Shown here in pieces: positions 25,326 through 33,590 of a stretch of DNA of 48,289 nt (position 1 is its first letter; each line of letters opens with the position of its first letter). The position numbers and the translations under genes were made by a program. The DNA comes from Candidatus Poribacteria bacterium. Its GTDB lineage: Bacteria; Poribacteria; WGA-4E; PCPOR2b. The stretch covers positions 5,178 through 53,466 of the forward strand of contig JAGWBT010000033.1 in NCBI GenBank assembly GCA_021295755.1, in the 5' to 3' direction. The notes under the pieces were generated by a model that ran no database searches, was not told the DNA's origin, and saw nothing but the letters and a program-made list of their open reading frames with translations.

Positions 25326-26354
25326 ATGAAAGGTGTCATTTTTTTAGGAGATCGACGAGCGACCGTCAAGGATTTTCCCGATCCTGAGCCGGGTTTTGGG
25401 GAAGTCCTTGTTCGTATGATGGCAACCGGCATCTGTGGGAGCGACTTGCACATCTACCGCCTTAGTCCCGATCTGCTCCAAGGACGTGAAAATCGCATTC
25501 CCGGTCATGAACCGAGCGGTATTGTTGAGGCAGTTGGTGAAGGCGTAAATCGTATCAAAGTTGGCGATAGTGTTTGTATCAACCACTACCGCAGTTGTGG
25601 GCATTGTAAACAGTGTGCGGCGGGGTATTTTCAGTGGTGCTCCGAGAGCAGAGGGTACGGCGGTCCCATTGACGGTTCACACGCCGATTTTGTCCTCACC
25701 GATGAACGCAACTGTGTGGTCATGCCTCAATCCGTCAGTTTCACCGATGGCGCATTTATCGCCTGTGCCGGTGGAACTGCCTATTCTGCCATGTGTAAAC
25801 TCGATGTGTCGGGAAATACGACGCTTGCAGTTTTTGGGCTGGGTCCCGTCGGATTGAGCGGTGTCCTGCTCGCGAAAGCGATGGGCGGCTATGTAATTGG
25901 CGTGGATGTCATCGATGAACGTATCAGATTGGCAGAACGGATTGGCGCAGACATCGCGATTAATGCCCAAAAGGAAGAGCCACTTGATGTGATTCGTGAA
26001 ATTGCTGGAGCGGATGGATGCGACCTTGCGTTTGAAGCATCGGGCAGTCCATCGGGGCGCATGAACGCAGTGAAGTGTCTGCGGCGCGGTGGGAAAGCCG
26101 CTTTTGTCGGCATCGGCAACAACGAACGTGTGATTAATCCAACAGAGATTATCAATCGAGAATTGACGTTGATGGGATCTTATGTCTTACCGCTTCAGCA
26201 GTCCTATGACCTGATTAGCTTCCTAGATCGGCGGAACCTTTCATTTGCACCAATCGTGACGCATCAGTTTACGATCGCGGATGGTGTAGAAGCCTATCAA
26301 ATTGCTGACCACTCTCGAAGTGGCAAAGTCGTGTTCACATGGACAGCGGACTGA
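25326..26354 (+). CDS. Zinc-dependent medium-chain alcohol dehydrogenase
   Basis: 342 residues. The catalytic zinc site has Cys in ATGICGSDLH and GHEPSG. The structural zinc lobe has four Cys (CGHCKQCAAGYFQWC: spacing 2, 2, 7). The nucleotide-binding fold has FGLGPVGLSGVLLAKAMG. These are typical of the sorbitol/threonine dehydrogenase branch, which oxidises secondary alcohols with NAD. The start is 39 bp after aroA, so the two may be cotranscribed although the functions differ. The true substrate is unknown. Confidence 0.93.
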   Translation: MKGVIFLGDRRATVKDFPDPEPGFGEVLVRMMATGICGSDLHIYRLSPDLLQGRENRIPGHEPSGIVEAVGEGVNRIKVGDSVCINHYRSCGHCKQCAAGYFQWCSESRGYGGPIDGSHADFVLTDERNCVVMPQSVSFTDGAFIACAGGTAYSAMCKLDVSGNTTLAVFGLGPVGLSGVLLAKAMGGYVIGVDVIDERIRLAERIGADIAINAQKEEPLDVIREIAGADGCDLAFEASGSPSGRMNAVKCLRRGGKAAFVGIGNNERVINPTEIINRELTLMGSYVLPLQQSYDLISFLDRRNLSFAPIVTHQFTIADGVEAYQIADHSRSGKVVFTWTAD

Positions 26355-26506
26355 TGGTCTAAGGCATAAATATGTGGATAGTTGACTCGCGGGCAAAACG
26401 TGAAAGCGAATATGTGTAGTTGGCAAATCCACCGATCTACTTTAGAGGAGGGGCACAATGTCACGCATTCGTAATTATCAGCGCAATAAGTGCGAAGGAG
26501 AAACAG

Positions 26507-27421
26507 ATGGAAACATTCAAAGATCTGAAAGTTGGTATGGCAGCACCGGATTTCACACTCAATGACGGAAACGGAGCCGTCCATAACCTACGCGATTATC
26601 TAGGGAAAAAGAATGTCGTCTTGGCATTTTATCCCAAGGACTTCACCGGCGGCTGAACGACAGAACTCCGCTCGCTCCGGGACGAGTTGAGCCAAATTCA
26701 GGGGACGGATACGGTCCTTTTAGGGGTTAGCGTCGATGATGAAGCCTCTCATAAAAAATTCCAAGAAGAGGAGAAGTTTGGGTTTCCTCTGCTCGCCGAT
26801 ACGAAATTCGAGGTCAGCAAGGTCTATAGCGGCATTATGGAAAGGTTTCAGGCTTCTAATCGATCGACCTTCGTTATTGACAAAGCAGGATATATTCGTG
26901 CAATAGATCGAAACGTGAACACGCAAACGCATGGAGAAGATCTCGTCAAACTAATCAATGAAAGCATTCCGGGGCCAATTCAGGTCGGGCAGCCTGCACC
27001 AGACCTTATCGCTTCTGATCAGGACGGCAATACCCATCAACTCAGCAGCTTCGAGGGGAAAAAGAACGTTGTGTTAGCGTTCTATCCCAAAGACTTCACC
27101 GGCGGCTGAACGGCAGAGGTATGCTCGCTCCGGGATGAGTCGAGTACATTTGCCGAACACGATACCCAAGTCTTCGCAATTAGCGTACAAGATGCAGCGT
27201 CTCACAAGAAGTTTGCTGAAGAAAACAATCTTAACTTTCCATTGCTGGTGGACACAGGACGCCATATCAGTTTGCTCTTTGGTGCGACAGACAAATCGGA
27301 CGGTTTGAGCAGTCGCATAACGGTTGTCATCGACAAAGAGGGCAAGATTATCAAACTCGATAAACAGGTCAACGCGAGGACACACGGCAAAGACCTAGCG
27401 GATTTCTTCGAGTCGATGTAA
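26507..27421 (+). CDS. Tandem peroxiredoxin with two selenocysteines (UGA at codons 50 and 201)
   Basis: Reading through two TGA codons (26654-26656, 27107-27109) gives 304 residues: two BCP/AhpC-type peroxiredoxin domains (about 1-150 and 155-304). Each TGA falls at the peroxidatic Cys of the FYPKDFTGG-C-T motif. Domain 2 also keeps a Cys five residues later (U-T-A-E-V-C), the usual BCP resolving cysteine; domain 1 lacks it. It should reduce peroxides using thiol partners in the cytoplasm. A conserved hairpin lies 18 nt after each TGA (26666-26691, 27123-27140). Other genes here end at TGA and use TGG for Trp, so UGA is not generally recoded. AAGGAG precedes the ATG. Without readthrough the product stops at residue 49. 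Confidence 0.85.
26666..26691 (+). promoter_or_regulatory. Candidate bacterial SECIS hairpin 1
   Basis: The 5' arm CTCCGCTCG (26666-26674) pairs with CGAGTTGAG (26683-26691) with one internal mismatch. The loop is CTCCGGGA, 18 nt after the UGA. A hairpin at this distance within the coding region, with G in the loop, is what bacterial SelB recognises. An identical loop and core recur after the second UGA. Confidence 0.65.
27123..27140 (+). promoter_or_regulatory. Candidate bacterial SECIS hairpin 2
   Basis: GCTCG (27123-27127) and TGAGT (27136-27140) flank the loop CTCCGGGA (27128-27135), again 18 nt after the UGA; two pairs are G-U. The 13 bases GCTCGCTCCGGGA are identical to hairpin 1 although bases just upstream differ. 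CTCG with CGAG at 27141-27144 is an alternative pairing. Confidence 0.5.
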
Positions 27422-27505
27422 TACGCCCGAAAAATGGCTCCTCTAAAGCTAAATTGCCAATCTAAGTAACGTCCATTTAGCTTGCCATACCGGGCAAAGA
27501 ATTGC

Positions 27506-27534
27506 TTTACAATTGTCCGCAACAGGTGTATACT
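27506..27534 (+). promoter_or_regulatory. Sigma-70-type promoter for aroK
   Basis: TTTACA (27506-27511), a 17-bp spacer and TATACT (27529-27534) lie 27 bp upstream of the GTG at 27562. The placement argues against any start upstream of about 27540. Confidence 0.6.
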
Positions 27535-27561
27535 AATACCCTTACGGGGTGGGGGAAATTT

Positions 27562-28101
27562 GTGAGAAATATTGTCTTGGTTGGTTTCATGGGAACAGGC
27601 AAGACCTCAGTGGGGAAAAGACTCGCCGATCGGCTAGAGATGCCGATGATTGATACAGACGATATAATCACAGAAGACAGCGGAATGGACATCCCTGACA
27701 TCTTCGCCCGGTATGGCGAAGCACACTTTAGGGATTTAGAGAGCGCAGCGGTTTGTAAGGCAGCGAATTTAGAGGGCCATGTGATCTCAACAGGCGGTGG
27801 GATTGTCCTGCGAGAATCAAATTTGGATATGCTCAAGCGTACAGGTGTTGTCTTCTGTTTGACAGCAACCTCAAAGGAGATTTGGCGACGTGTTGGGAGT
27901 GAAACGCACCGACCGTTGCTGCAAGACCCCAATCCATTGAGCAAGATTGAGCAAATGCTTATAGAACGTCGCCCTTTTTACGCCCGTGCCGATCACCAGA
28001 TCTCAACCACAGGGTTATCAATTAAAGCGGTCACAGATAAAATCGTAGAGATATTTCAGCAGAGTCTTCATTCGGGGCGAGCGGTTGTAAAAAAGAATTA
28101 A
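27562..28101 (+). CDS. aroK: Shikimate kinase
   Basis: 179 residues from the GTG at 27562. It phosphorylates shikimate at the 3-OH using ATP. The P-loop GFMGTGKTS follows the start; the shikimate-binding Asp and Arg lie in MIDTDDIITE and FRDLE; STGGGIVLR and the lid region with THRPLL are intact. A TTG at 27502 gives a longer frame but lies within the predicted promoter, and G-rich GGGGTGGGGGAA precedes the GTG. aroQ follows 4 bp later, forming a coupled pair. Confidence 0.93.
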   Translation: MRNIVLVGFMGTGKTSVGKRLADRLEMPMIDTDDIITEDSGMDIPDIFARYGEAHFRDLESAAVCKAANLEGHVISTGGGIVLRESNLDMLKRTGVVFCLTATSKEIWRRVGSETHRPLLQDPNPLSKIEQMLIERRPFYARADHQISTTGLSIKAVTDKIVEIFQQSLHSGRAVVKKN

Positions 28102-28105
28102 TGAT

Positions 28106-28546
28106 ATGAACATCTTACTGATTCACGGACCCAATCTCCAACTCTTGGGAAGACGACAGCCCGAAATTTATGGCAGTCAGACGCTGGACGACATCAATTC
28201 GCATCTGTGCGAAATTGCTTCAAAACGGAGCGTTGATCTCAAGGTCTTTCAGGCTAATTCCGAAGGTGCAATCGTCTCCTTCATTGGGGACAATATCGAC
28301 TGGGCGGATGGCGTTATCATCAATCCTGCGGCTTATACGCATACGAGTGTTGCGATCCGGGATGCTTTGTCCGCTATTAATCTCCCAGTAATTGAGATCC
28401 ATCTCTCCAACGTGCACACCCGTGAGTCTTTTCGCCAGCATTCCTACATTTCCCCCATTGCTGTCGGGGTGATTTGTGGATTTGGGGCGCATGGCTATGA
28501 TTTGGCGTTGGACGCGATGATTCAGGTTTTGCAGCAGGCAGATTGA
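28106..28546 (+). CDS. aroQ: 3-dehydroquinate dehydratase, type II
   Basis: 146 residues, typical of the dodecameric type II enzyme that dehydrates 3-dehydroquinate to 3-dehydroshikimate. The lid motif GPNLQLLGRRQPEIYG with the catalytic Tyr (Y22), NPAAYTHTSVAIRDAL, EIHLSNVHTRESFRQHSYIS with the catalytic His, and GFGAHGYDLAL are all present. It completes a local set of three shikimate genes with aroA and aroK. Confidence 0.96.
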   Translation: MNILLIHGPNLQLLGRRQPEIYGSQTLDDINSHLCEIASKRSVDLKVFQANSEGAIVSFIGDNIDWADGVIINPAAYTHTSVAIRDALSAINLPVIEIHLSNVHTRESFRQHSYISPIAVGVICGFGAHGYDLALDAMIQVLQQAD

Positions 28547-28618
28547 TAGGATCGAGGAAAAGCAGATGAGAGAAACTTTAGAAACTCATTCTTTTGAAAG
28601 ACCGAAAAGGAGAATTTT

Positions 28619-29176
28619 ATGGCAGCACTCAATGACTTACGAAATGGTTTAGTTATCCGACTCGATAACATTATGTATACTATCGCCGATTGTCAACACG
28701 TTAAGCCCGGCAAAGGGGGTGCGTTTGCTCGCACAAAACTCAAGCGGGTCACCGACGGAGCAGTTATCGATCGGACATTCCGCTCAAAAGACACAATCGA
28801 AACCGTTCGCCTTGAAGAACGTGATATGCAATATATGTATAATGATGGCACACTGTTGTACTTCATGGATAACGAAACCTTTGAACAACACCAACTACCG
28901 GAAAACCTTCTGAACGATGGAATGAAGTTTCTCAAAGAAGGAGAGACGATCCGGGTCAAAGTCGATCAAGATATCCCAGTAGCAATCGAATTACCAACAT
29001 TTGTGGAACTTAAAATTGTTGATACAGATCCCGGCTTACGCGGCGATACCGCCAGTGGCGGGTCAAAGCCAGCAACGCTCGAAACAGGTGGGGTAGTCCA
29101 AGTGCCCCTATTTGTTGAAAATGGTACGACAATCAAGGTTGATACCCGTACAGGAACATATGTAGAGAGGGTTTAA
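28619..29176 (+). CDS. efp: Translation elongation factor P
   Basis: 185 residues, full length. EF-P binds between the P and E sites of the ribosome and relieves stalling at proline runs. Three OB-like domains are seen. The tip loop VKPGKGGAFARTKLK carries the lysine (K32) that is modified in many bacteria; the modification enzymes are not in the window. AAAGGAGAA precedes the ATG. It is followed 3 bp later by accB, a common arrangement with aroQ upstream. Confidence 0.97.
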   Translation: MAALNDLRNGLVIRLDNIMYTIADCQHVKPGKGGAFARTKLKRVTDGAVIDRTFRSKDTIETVRLEERDMQYMYNDGTLLYFMDNETFEQHQLPENLLNDGMKFLKEGETIRVKVDQDIPVAIELPTFVELKIVDTDPGLRGDTASGGSKPATLETGGVVQVPLFVENGTTIKVDTRTGTYVERV

Positions 29177-29179
29177 TCT

Positions 29180-29647
29180 ATGCCGAGAGAAAAATCACCA
29201 TCCGCTACAGAACTCCTGCAACAAGTCTGCGACATCATGGAAGAGCGAGATTTGACAGAGGTCCTTCTGCGCGAGGATGGTATTACTTTGAAGGTCCGGC
29301 GAGGCAGTGAACCTGTACCTGTCGCGTTTTCGCAGCCGAACGACACGTTGCCCTTACCAAGCGCGGAACAAGTCGAGTCTCCTGCGGCACAACTGTCACC
29401 AGAAGTGGGAGAACTCGTACGGTCACCGATGGTGGGACTGTTTTATGCCTCTCAATCGCCGGAAGCTGCGCCTTATGTGGAAGTTGGAAGCGTTGTATCA
29501 GAAGACGATACTTTGTGCTTGATTGAAGCGATGAAAATTTTCAACGATGTCAAGCCAGATTTTCCCTGCGAGATTCTTGAAATCCTCGTTGAAGATACAA
29601 CGACTGTTGAGTTTGATCAGCCCCTATTTCGCGTGAGGCGGATGTGA
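29180..29647 (+). CDS. accB: Biotin carboxyl carrier protein of acetyl-CoA carboxylase
   Basis: 155 residues. An N-terminal helical region is followed by a variable linker with Pro and Ser, then the biotinyl domain (about 78-155) with the IEAMKIFNDV motif, whose lysine (K119) carries biotin. RSPMVGLFYASQSPEA is the thumb-containing region typical of AccB. It carries CO2 from AccC to the carboxyltransferase in fatty acid synthesis. accC, which usually follows, is missing; rsgA comes next. Confidence 0.95.
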   Translation: MPREKSPSATELLQQVCDIMEERDLTEVLLREDGITLKVRRGSEPVPVAFSQPNDTLPLPSAEQVESPAAQLSPEVGELVRSPMVGLFYASQSPEAAPYVEVGSVVSEDDTLCLIEAMKIFNDVKPDFPCEILEILVEDTTTVEFDQPLFRVRRM

Positions 29648-29780
29648 AGGGAATTTGGCGCGTCGGTTAGGTTGAACGGGAATCGATAAAAAAATGGGTT
29701 GAAATGCCTCCCTCAACCTCCCCCTGAGATCCAACACCTCATAACTGACCCACGCAAACCTGCAGAGGTCATTGAAAACT

Positions 29781-30992
29781 ATGGCAATGTCCGTTTACGC
29801 AGGCACAACTTTAACCGAAGCGCAAAAAATTGTCGAAGGTGACTACTCGGCTTTTGATTGGCGGGAGCGCATCATCTATCCCAAGGTTTATCTTGATATG
29901 AATCCAGCGATTCGGGATGCGGAGAATGCCCTTGACAACGATAAGGACAAACCGGTCGTTGTCACATTGCTGCTCAAATCAGAGAAAATGCTTGTCAAAA
30001 ATCGTGTCAGACGTCTCAGTGCCATCAAAGCTGCGCGAATTATATCGGACGAAGAACTTCTAAAACGGACAGGCTACCTCTTCGACAACGAAAAATTGGT
30101 CGGACTTCCCGAAGGTGTCGTGATGCGTGCAAGCAATGGTGTTTACATTGTGCAGTGCGATGTGAATCGATATCAATGTTCACTGCGGGGAAAACGAGAT
30201 GCGTTTAGTAAAAATCAGCAGGTCTATGTGGGCGACCGAGTCAAAGTTCAGATGATTGATGAAAAGCATGGCGTCATTGCAGCCATCATGCGTCGCAACA
30301 GTCAATACAAACGAAGGGGAACGCAGTCTAAAGGGGTTGTTCTCATTCCAAATCTTGATAGGCTCGTCATCGTTTCTTCCGTAAAAGAGCCACCAATCTG
30401 GCAGCAAATGCTGGACAGGTTCCTCGTTATCGCCGAAGCATCAGGGGTTGAGCCACTTATCTGTTTCAATAAAATTGACACGCTCGAAGACCGCTCAGAA
30501 GTGGATTCGATGACCGCGCTTTACGAGAAAATTGGTTATCGGACAATCATCACGAGTGCAACGACTGGCGAGGGAATCGAGGATTTGAAAGTGCGGTTGA
30601 AAGGTAAGATCTCGGCACTCTCTGGATTGTCGGGCGTCGGGAAATCCTCGCTCCTGAATGCCATTCAACCCGGCTTGAAATTGAAAACAAACGAAGTGAA
30701 CCCGCGACGGGGCGGCAGACATACGACCGTTGCAACCCAACTTTATAGCTTGGACCTGGGCGGTTTTATCGCCGATACGCCGGGGCTTCGCGAGCTGCAC
30801 TTTTGGGACATTGAGTCTCGCTTGATGGACCGCTATTTTCCAGAGATGAATTCGCTCCGAGAGCAGTGTACGAAAGATTCTTGTACACATATTCGTGAGG
30901 AAGGTTGTGCGGTGCAAGCGGACCTAAAAACAGGGGGCATCTCGAAGTTTCGGTATCAGAGCTATTGTGAATTTCAAAAATCGAGCAATTAG
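29781..30992 (+). CDS. rsgA: Ribosome small-subunit GTPase RsgA with long N-terminal extension
   Basis: 403 residues; RsgA proteins are usually about 300-350. It is a circularly permuted GTPase acting in late 30S assembly. An OB-fold (about 114-180), NKID (220-223), P-loop GLSGVGKSS (from 282), DTPGLRE and a zinc knuckle (C363, C368, H370, C376) are present. The first 113 residues are an extra region of unknown function, charged and partly helical (AFDWRERIIYP, RRLSAIKAARIISDEELLKR). The ATG at 29781 was preferred over a TTG at 29772 because GAGG upstream fits it better. Confidence 0.9.
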   Translation: MAMSVYAGTTLTEAQKIVEGDYSAFDWRERIIYPKVYLDMNPAIRDAENALDNDKDKPVVVTLLLKSEKMLVKNRVRRLSAIKAARIISDEELLKRTGYLFDNEKLVGLPEGVVMRASNGVYIVQCDVNRYQCSLRGKRDAFSKNQQVYVGDRVKVQMIDEKHGVIAAIMRRNSQYKRRGTQSKGVVLIPNLDRLVIVSSVKEPPIWQQMLDRFLVIAEASGVEPLICFNKIDTLEDRSEVDSMTALYEKIGYRTIITSATTGEGIEDLKVRLKGKISALSGLSGVGKSSLLNAIQPGLKLKTNEVNPRRGGRHTTVATQLYSLDLGGFIADTPGLRELHFWDIESRLMDRYFPEMNSLREQCTKDSCTHIREEGCAVQADLKTGGISKFRYQSYCEFQKSSN

Positions 30993-31070
30993 TTGTGATG
31001 TAGACAAAATCGTGGGAATTTTGTTGAGCATAATTGATTAGAACAGCAAAGAATGGGAGACGCAGGAAGC

Positions 31071-32750
31071 ATGCAAAACGAACTTAAACGTCAAAGCTAT
31101 GTGATTACTGATGGTCCAGATCGAGCAGCAGCACGCGCCATGTTGATGTTCGGCGACGATGGACTAAAGCCTGAAGATCTGGATAAGCCGATCGTGGGGG
31201 TCGCCAATACATGGATTGAGATTGGACCTTGCAACTACCACCTCCGCCGCCTTGCTGCAAAAGTGAAGGAAGGTATCCGGGCAGCAGGTGGTACACCTCT
31301 CGAATTTAATACAGTCAGCATTTCAGATGGAATTAGCATGGGCACCGAGGGAATGAAGGCATCGCTCATCAGCCGAGAGGTGATCGCGGATTCCATCGAA
31401 CTGGTTTGTCGCGGCAATATGTTTGACGCGGTTATTACGCTTTGCGGATGCGACAAAACTGTGCCCGGCACAGTGATGGCACTGGCCCGTCTAGACATAC
31501 CCTCTCTGACGCTTTACGGCGGATCAATTATGCCCGGTCGTTTTCAGGACGAAGATGTGACAATTATGGAGGTTTTTGAAGCGGTGGGGGTGCACGCTGC
31601 AGGTAAAATCACTATCGAAGAACTTGATGACCTTATCAGCAAAGGCTGCCCCGGTCCAGGCGCTTGTGGTGGTCAATACACCGCCAACACAATGGCAACC
31701 GCTGTCGAGATTCTTGGGATGGCACCAATGGGTAGTGGCAGCGTCCCTGCAGTGGATAAAAATAAAGATGATGTTGCATTCCAAGCAGGTCAGTTGGTTA
31801 TGGAAATGCTAGCTGCTGACCGACGCCCTAGCCAAATCATCACCCGACGTTCGCTCGAAAACGCAATATCCTCGGTGGCGACAACCGCCGGTTCAACGAA
31901 TGGCGTCCTTCATCTGCTCGCAATTGCACACGAAGCCAATATTCCATTGACAATCGACGACTTTGAAGAAATCCGATCAAAGACACCAATCTATGTAAAC
32001 CTCAGGCCCGGCGGACGTTTTGTCGCCGCAGATCTGCATGACGCTGGCGGCATTCAGCTTGTTGCCAAACGTCTGATGGAAGCTGGACGCCTCCACGCCG
32101 ACGAACTCACCGTAACGGGACAGACTATCGGTGAAGCAGCTGCCAGTGCTGTCGAAACAGAGGGGCAGGAAGTTGTCTTCCCTGTGTCGAAACCGATTAA
32201 ACCAACCGGTGGGTTCGCAATACTCAAAGGCAATCTCGCTCCCGATGGCTGTGTCATTAAATTAGCCGGCCATGATAGAACCGTCCATAGAGGTCCAGCG
32301 CGTGTCTTTGAACGCGAGGAAGACACCTTTGCAGCGATTAAGGACGGCACTATCCAGCCGGGCGATGTGGTTGTTATCCGCTACGAAGGTCCCGCTGGGG
32401 GTCCCGGTATGCGAGAAATGCTCGGTGTTACTGCCGCAATCGTCGGGGCCGGACTGGGTGAAGATGTCGCCCTCATGACAGATGGCAGGTTCTCCGGTGC
32501 CACGCACGGCTTCATGATTTGTCATATTGCGCCGGAAGCGGCACACGGCGGACCGATTGCGATACTACGTGACGGCGACATTGTCGTGATAGACGCCGAA
32601 GCACTTCGGATTGACGTTGAGCTTTCGGACGAGGAAATCCAAGCGCGACTCGACGAATGGACACCTCCAGCACCGCGTTACACCCGTGGGGTGATGGCGA
32701 AATATGCTCGTCTCGTGTCATCAGCGTCCGAAGGCGCTGTGACCGGATAA
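31071..32750 (+). CDS. ilvD: Dihydroxy-acid dehydratase
   Basis: 559 residues from the ATG at 31071, with AGGA five bases before; an ATG at 31053 adds six residues. It makes 2-keto acids for valine, isoleucine and pantothenate. Cluster-binding cysteines lie in [18 protein letters not shown] and [34 protein letters not shown] near the C-terminus is typical. No other branched-chain genes are nearby. The frame and both domains are complete. Confidence 0.96.
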   Translation: MQNELKRQSYVITDGPDRAAARAMLMFGDDGLKPEDLDKPIVGVANTWIEIGPCNYHLRRLAAKVKEGIRAAGGTPLEFNTVSISDGISMGTEGMKASLISREVIADSIELVCRGNMFDAVITLCGCDKTVPGTVMALARLDIPSLTLYGGSIMPGRFQDEDVTIMEVFEAVGVHAAGKITIEELDDLISKGCPGPGACGGQYTANTMATAVEILGMAPMGSGSVPAVDKNKDDVAFQAGQLVMEMLAADRRPSQIITRRSLENAISSVATTAGSTNGVLHLLAIAHEANIPLTIDDFEEIRSKTPIYVNLRPGGRFVAADLHDAGGIQLVAKRLMEAGRLHADELTVTGQTIGEAAASAVETEGQEVVFPVSKPIKPTGGFAILKGNLAPDGCVIKLAGHDRTVHRGPARVFEREEDTFAAIKDGTIQPGDVVVIRYEGPAGGPGMREMLGVTAAIVGAGLGEDVALMTDGRFSGATHGFMICHIAPEAAHGGPIAILRDGDIVVIDAEALRIDVELSDEEIQARLDEWTPPAPRYTRGVMAKYARLVSSASEGAVTG

Positions 32751-32772
32751 CAATAGGACGTAGGAGAACAGT

Positions 32773-33543
32773 GTGCAAGATAAAATTGTCGGTCGAAATT
32801 CAGTGCTGGAACTCCTACGCCGCGGCAACCGTGAAATTGAACGGATTCTTATCGCACAAGGAAACAACCACCCGCGCCTCCGGCAAATTCGTGTCATCGC
32901 TGAGAAAAGCGGCATCCGCTGCGATTTTACACCACGTCGGGAATTAGATCCGATGGAAACCGATGTTCCACATCAAGGGGTTATCGCCCTTGTCAGTCCT
33001 GCCAGTTATATCGATCTTCCAAGTCTCATCACAAACGCACAAGGCTCGAATCATCCACCGCTATTCATTATGCTCGATCAAGTGCAGGATCCCCGGAATC
33101 TCGGCGCAATTATTCGCACAGCGGATGCCGTCAATGCTGACGGACTCATCCTTCCGAAGGATCGAGCCGCCGGCATTACAACTGCTGCACACAAAGCCTC
33201 GGCGGGCAGCTCTGAGTATGTGTCAATCGCTCAAGTGACCAACCTTGCCCGAACGATTGAGATCCTCAAGGACGCTGGCATCTGGGTGATTGGCGCGGAT
33301 CAGACAGCCCCCACGTCTTACACGCAGGCAGATTTGACAGCGCCGACTTGCCTTGTCCTCGGTAATGAGGCAGAGGGACTTCGTCGTCTCGTTAAGGAGA
33401 AATGCGACCTACTGATCCACCTCCCCATGTTTGGGCATGTCCCATCGCTCAACGTTTCGGTCGCCGCGGGCGTTCTGCTGTACGAAGTCATCCGTCAGAG
33501 AGGGAATACCGATTCAGTATCAGAACGTGTGAAAACGGGTTAA
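32773..33543 (+). CDS. rlmB: TrmH/RlmB family 23S rRNA 2'-O-methyltransferase
   Basis: 256 residues from a GTG at 32773 with AGGAGA upstream. The N-terminal substrate-binding domain opens with KIVGRNSVLELLRRG. The SPOUT domain has LDQVQDPRNLGAIIRTADAV (motif 1), LVLGNEAEGLRRLV (motif 2) and HLPMFGHVPSLNVSVAAGVL (motif 3), which form the knotted SAM site. It methylates a ribose in 23S rRNA, as RlmB does at G2251 in E. coli; the exact site is inferred by family only. Confidence 0.93.
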   Translation: MQDKIVGRNSVLELLRRGNREIERILIAQGNNHPRLRQIRVIAEKSGIRCDFTPRRELDPMETDVPHQGVIALVSPASYIDLPSLITNAQGSNHPPLFIMLDQVQDPRNLGAIIRTADAVNADGLILPKDRAAGITTAAHKASAGSSEYVSIAQVTNLARTIEILKDAGIWVIGADQTAPTSYTQADLTAPTCLVLGNEAEGLRRLVKEKCDLLIHLPMFGHVPSLNVSVAAGVLLYEVIRQRGNTDSVSERVKTG

Positions 33544-33590
33544 GATTTTCATCGGACTTCTCACACGCTCTTATAGGACACAAAATCACT

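Noticed and set aside
26507-26656. A 49-residue truncated peroxiredoxin ending at TGA, followed by two separate fragments
   Set aside because: Both stops are UGA, fall exactly at the peroxidatic position, keep frame across 304 codons and are followed by matching hairpins, so selenocysteine fits better than decay.
26654-27109. UGA read as tryptophan through an alternative genetic code
   Set aside because: Other genes here, such as the acetamidase and the first dehydrogenase, end at TGA and use TGG for Trp. The position aligns with Cys, not Trp.
27502-27561. Upstream TTG start for aroK
   Set aside because: The extension overlaps a good promoter and lacks shikimate kinase similarity; the P-loop follows directly after the GTG at 27562.
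33402-33590. 63-residue upstream extension of the GH88-like protein
   Set aside because: It lies wholly inside rlmB in another frame and is not hydrolase-like.
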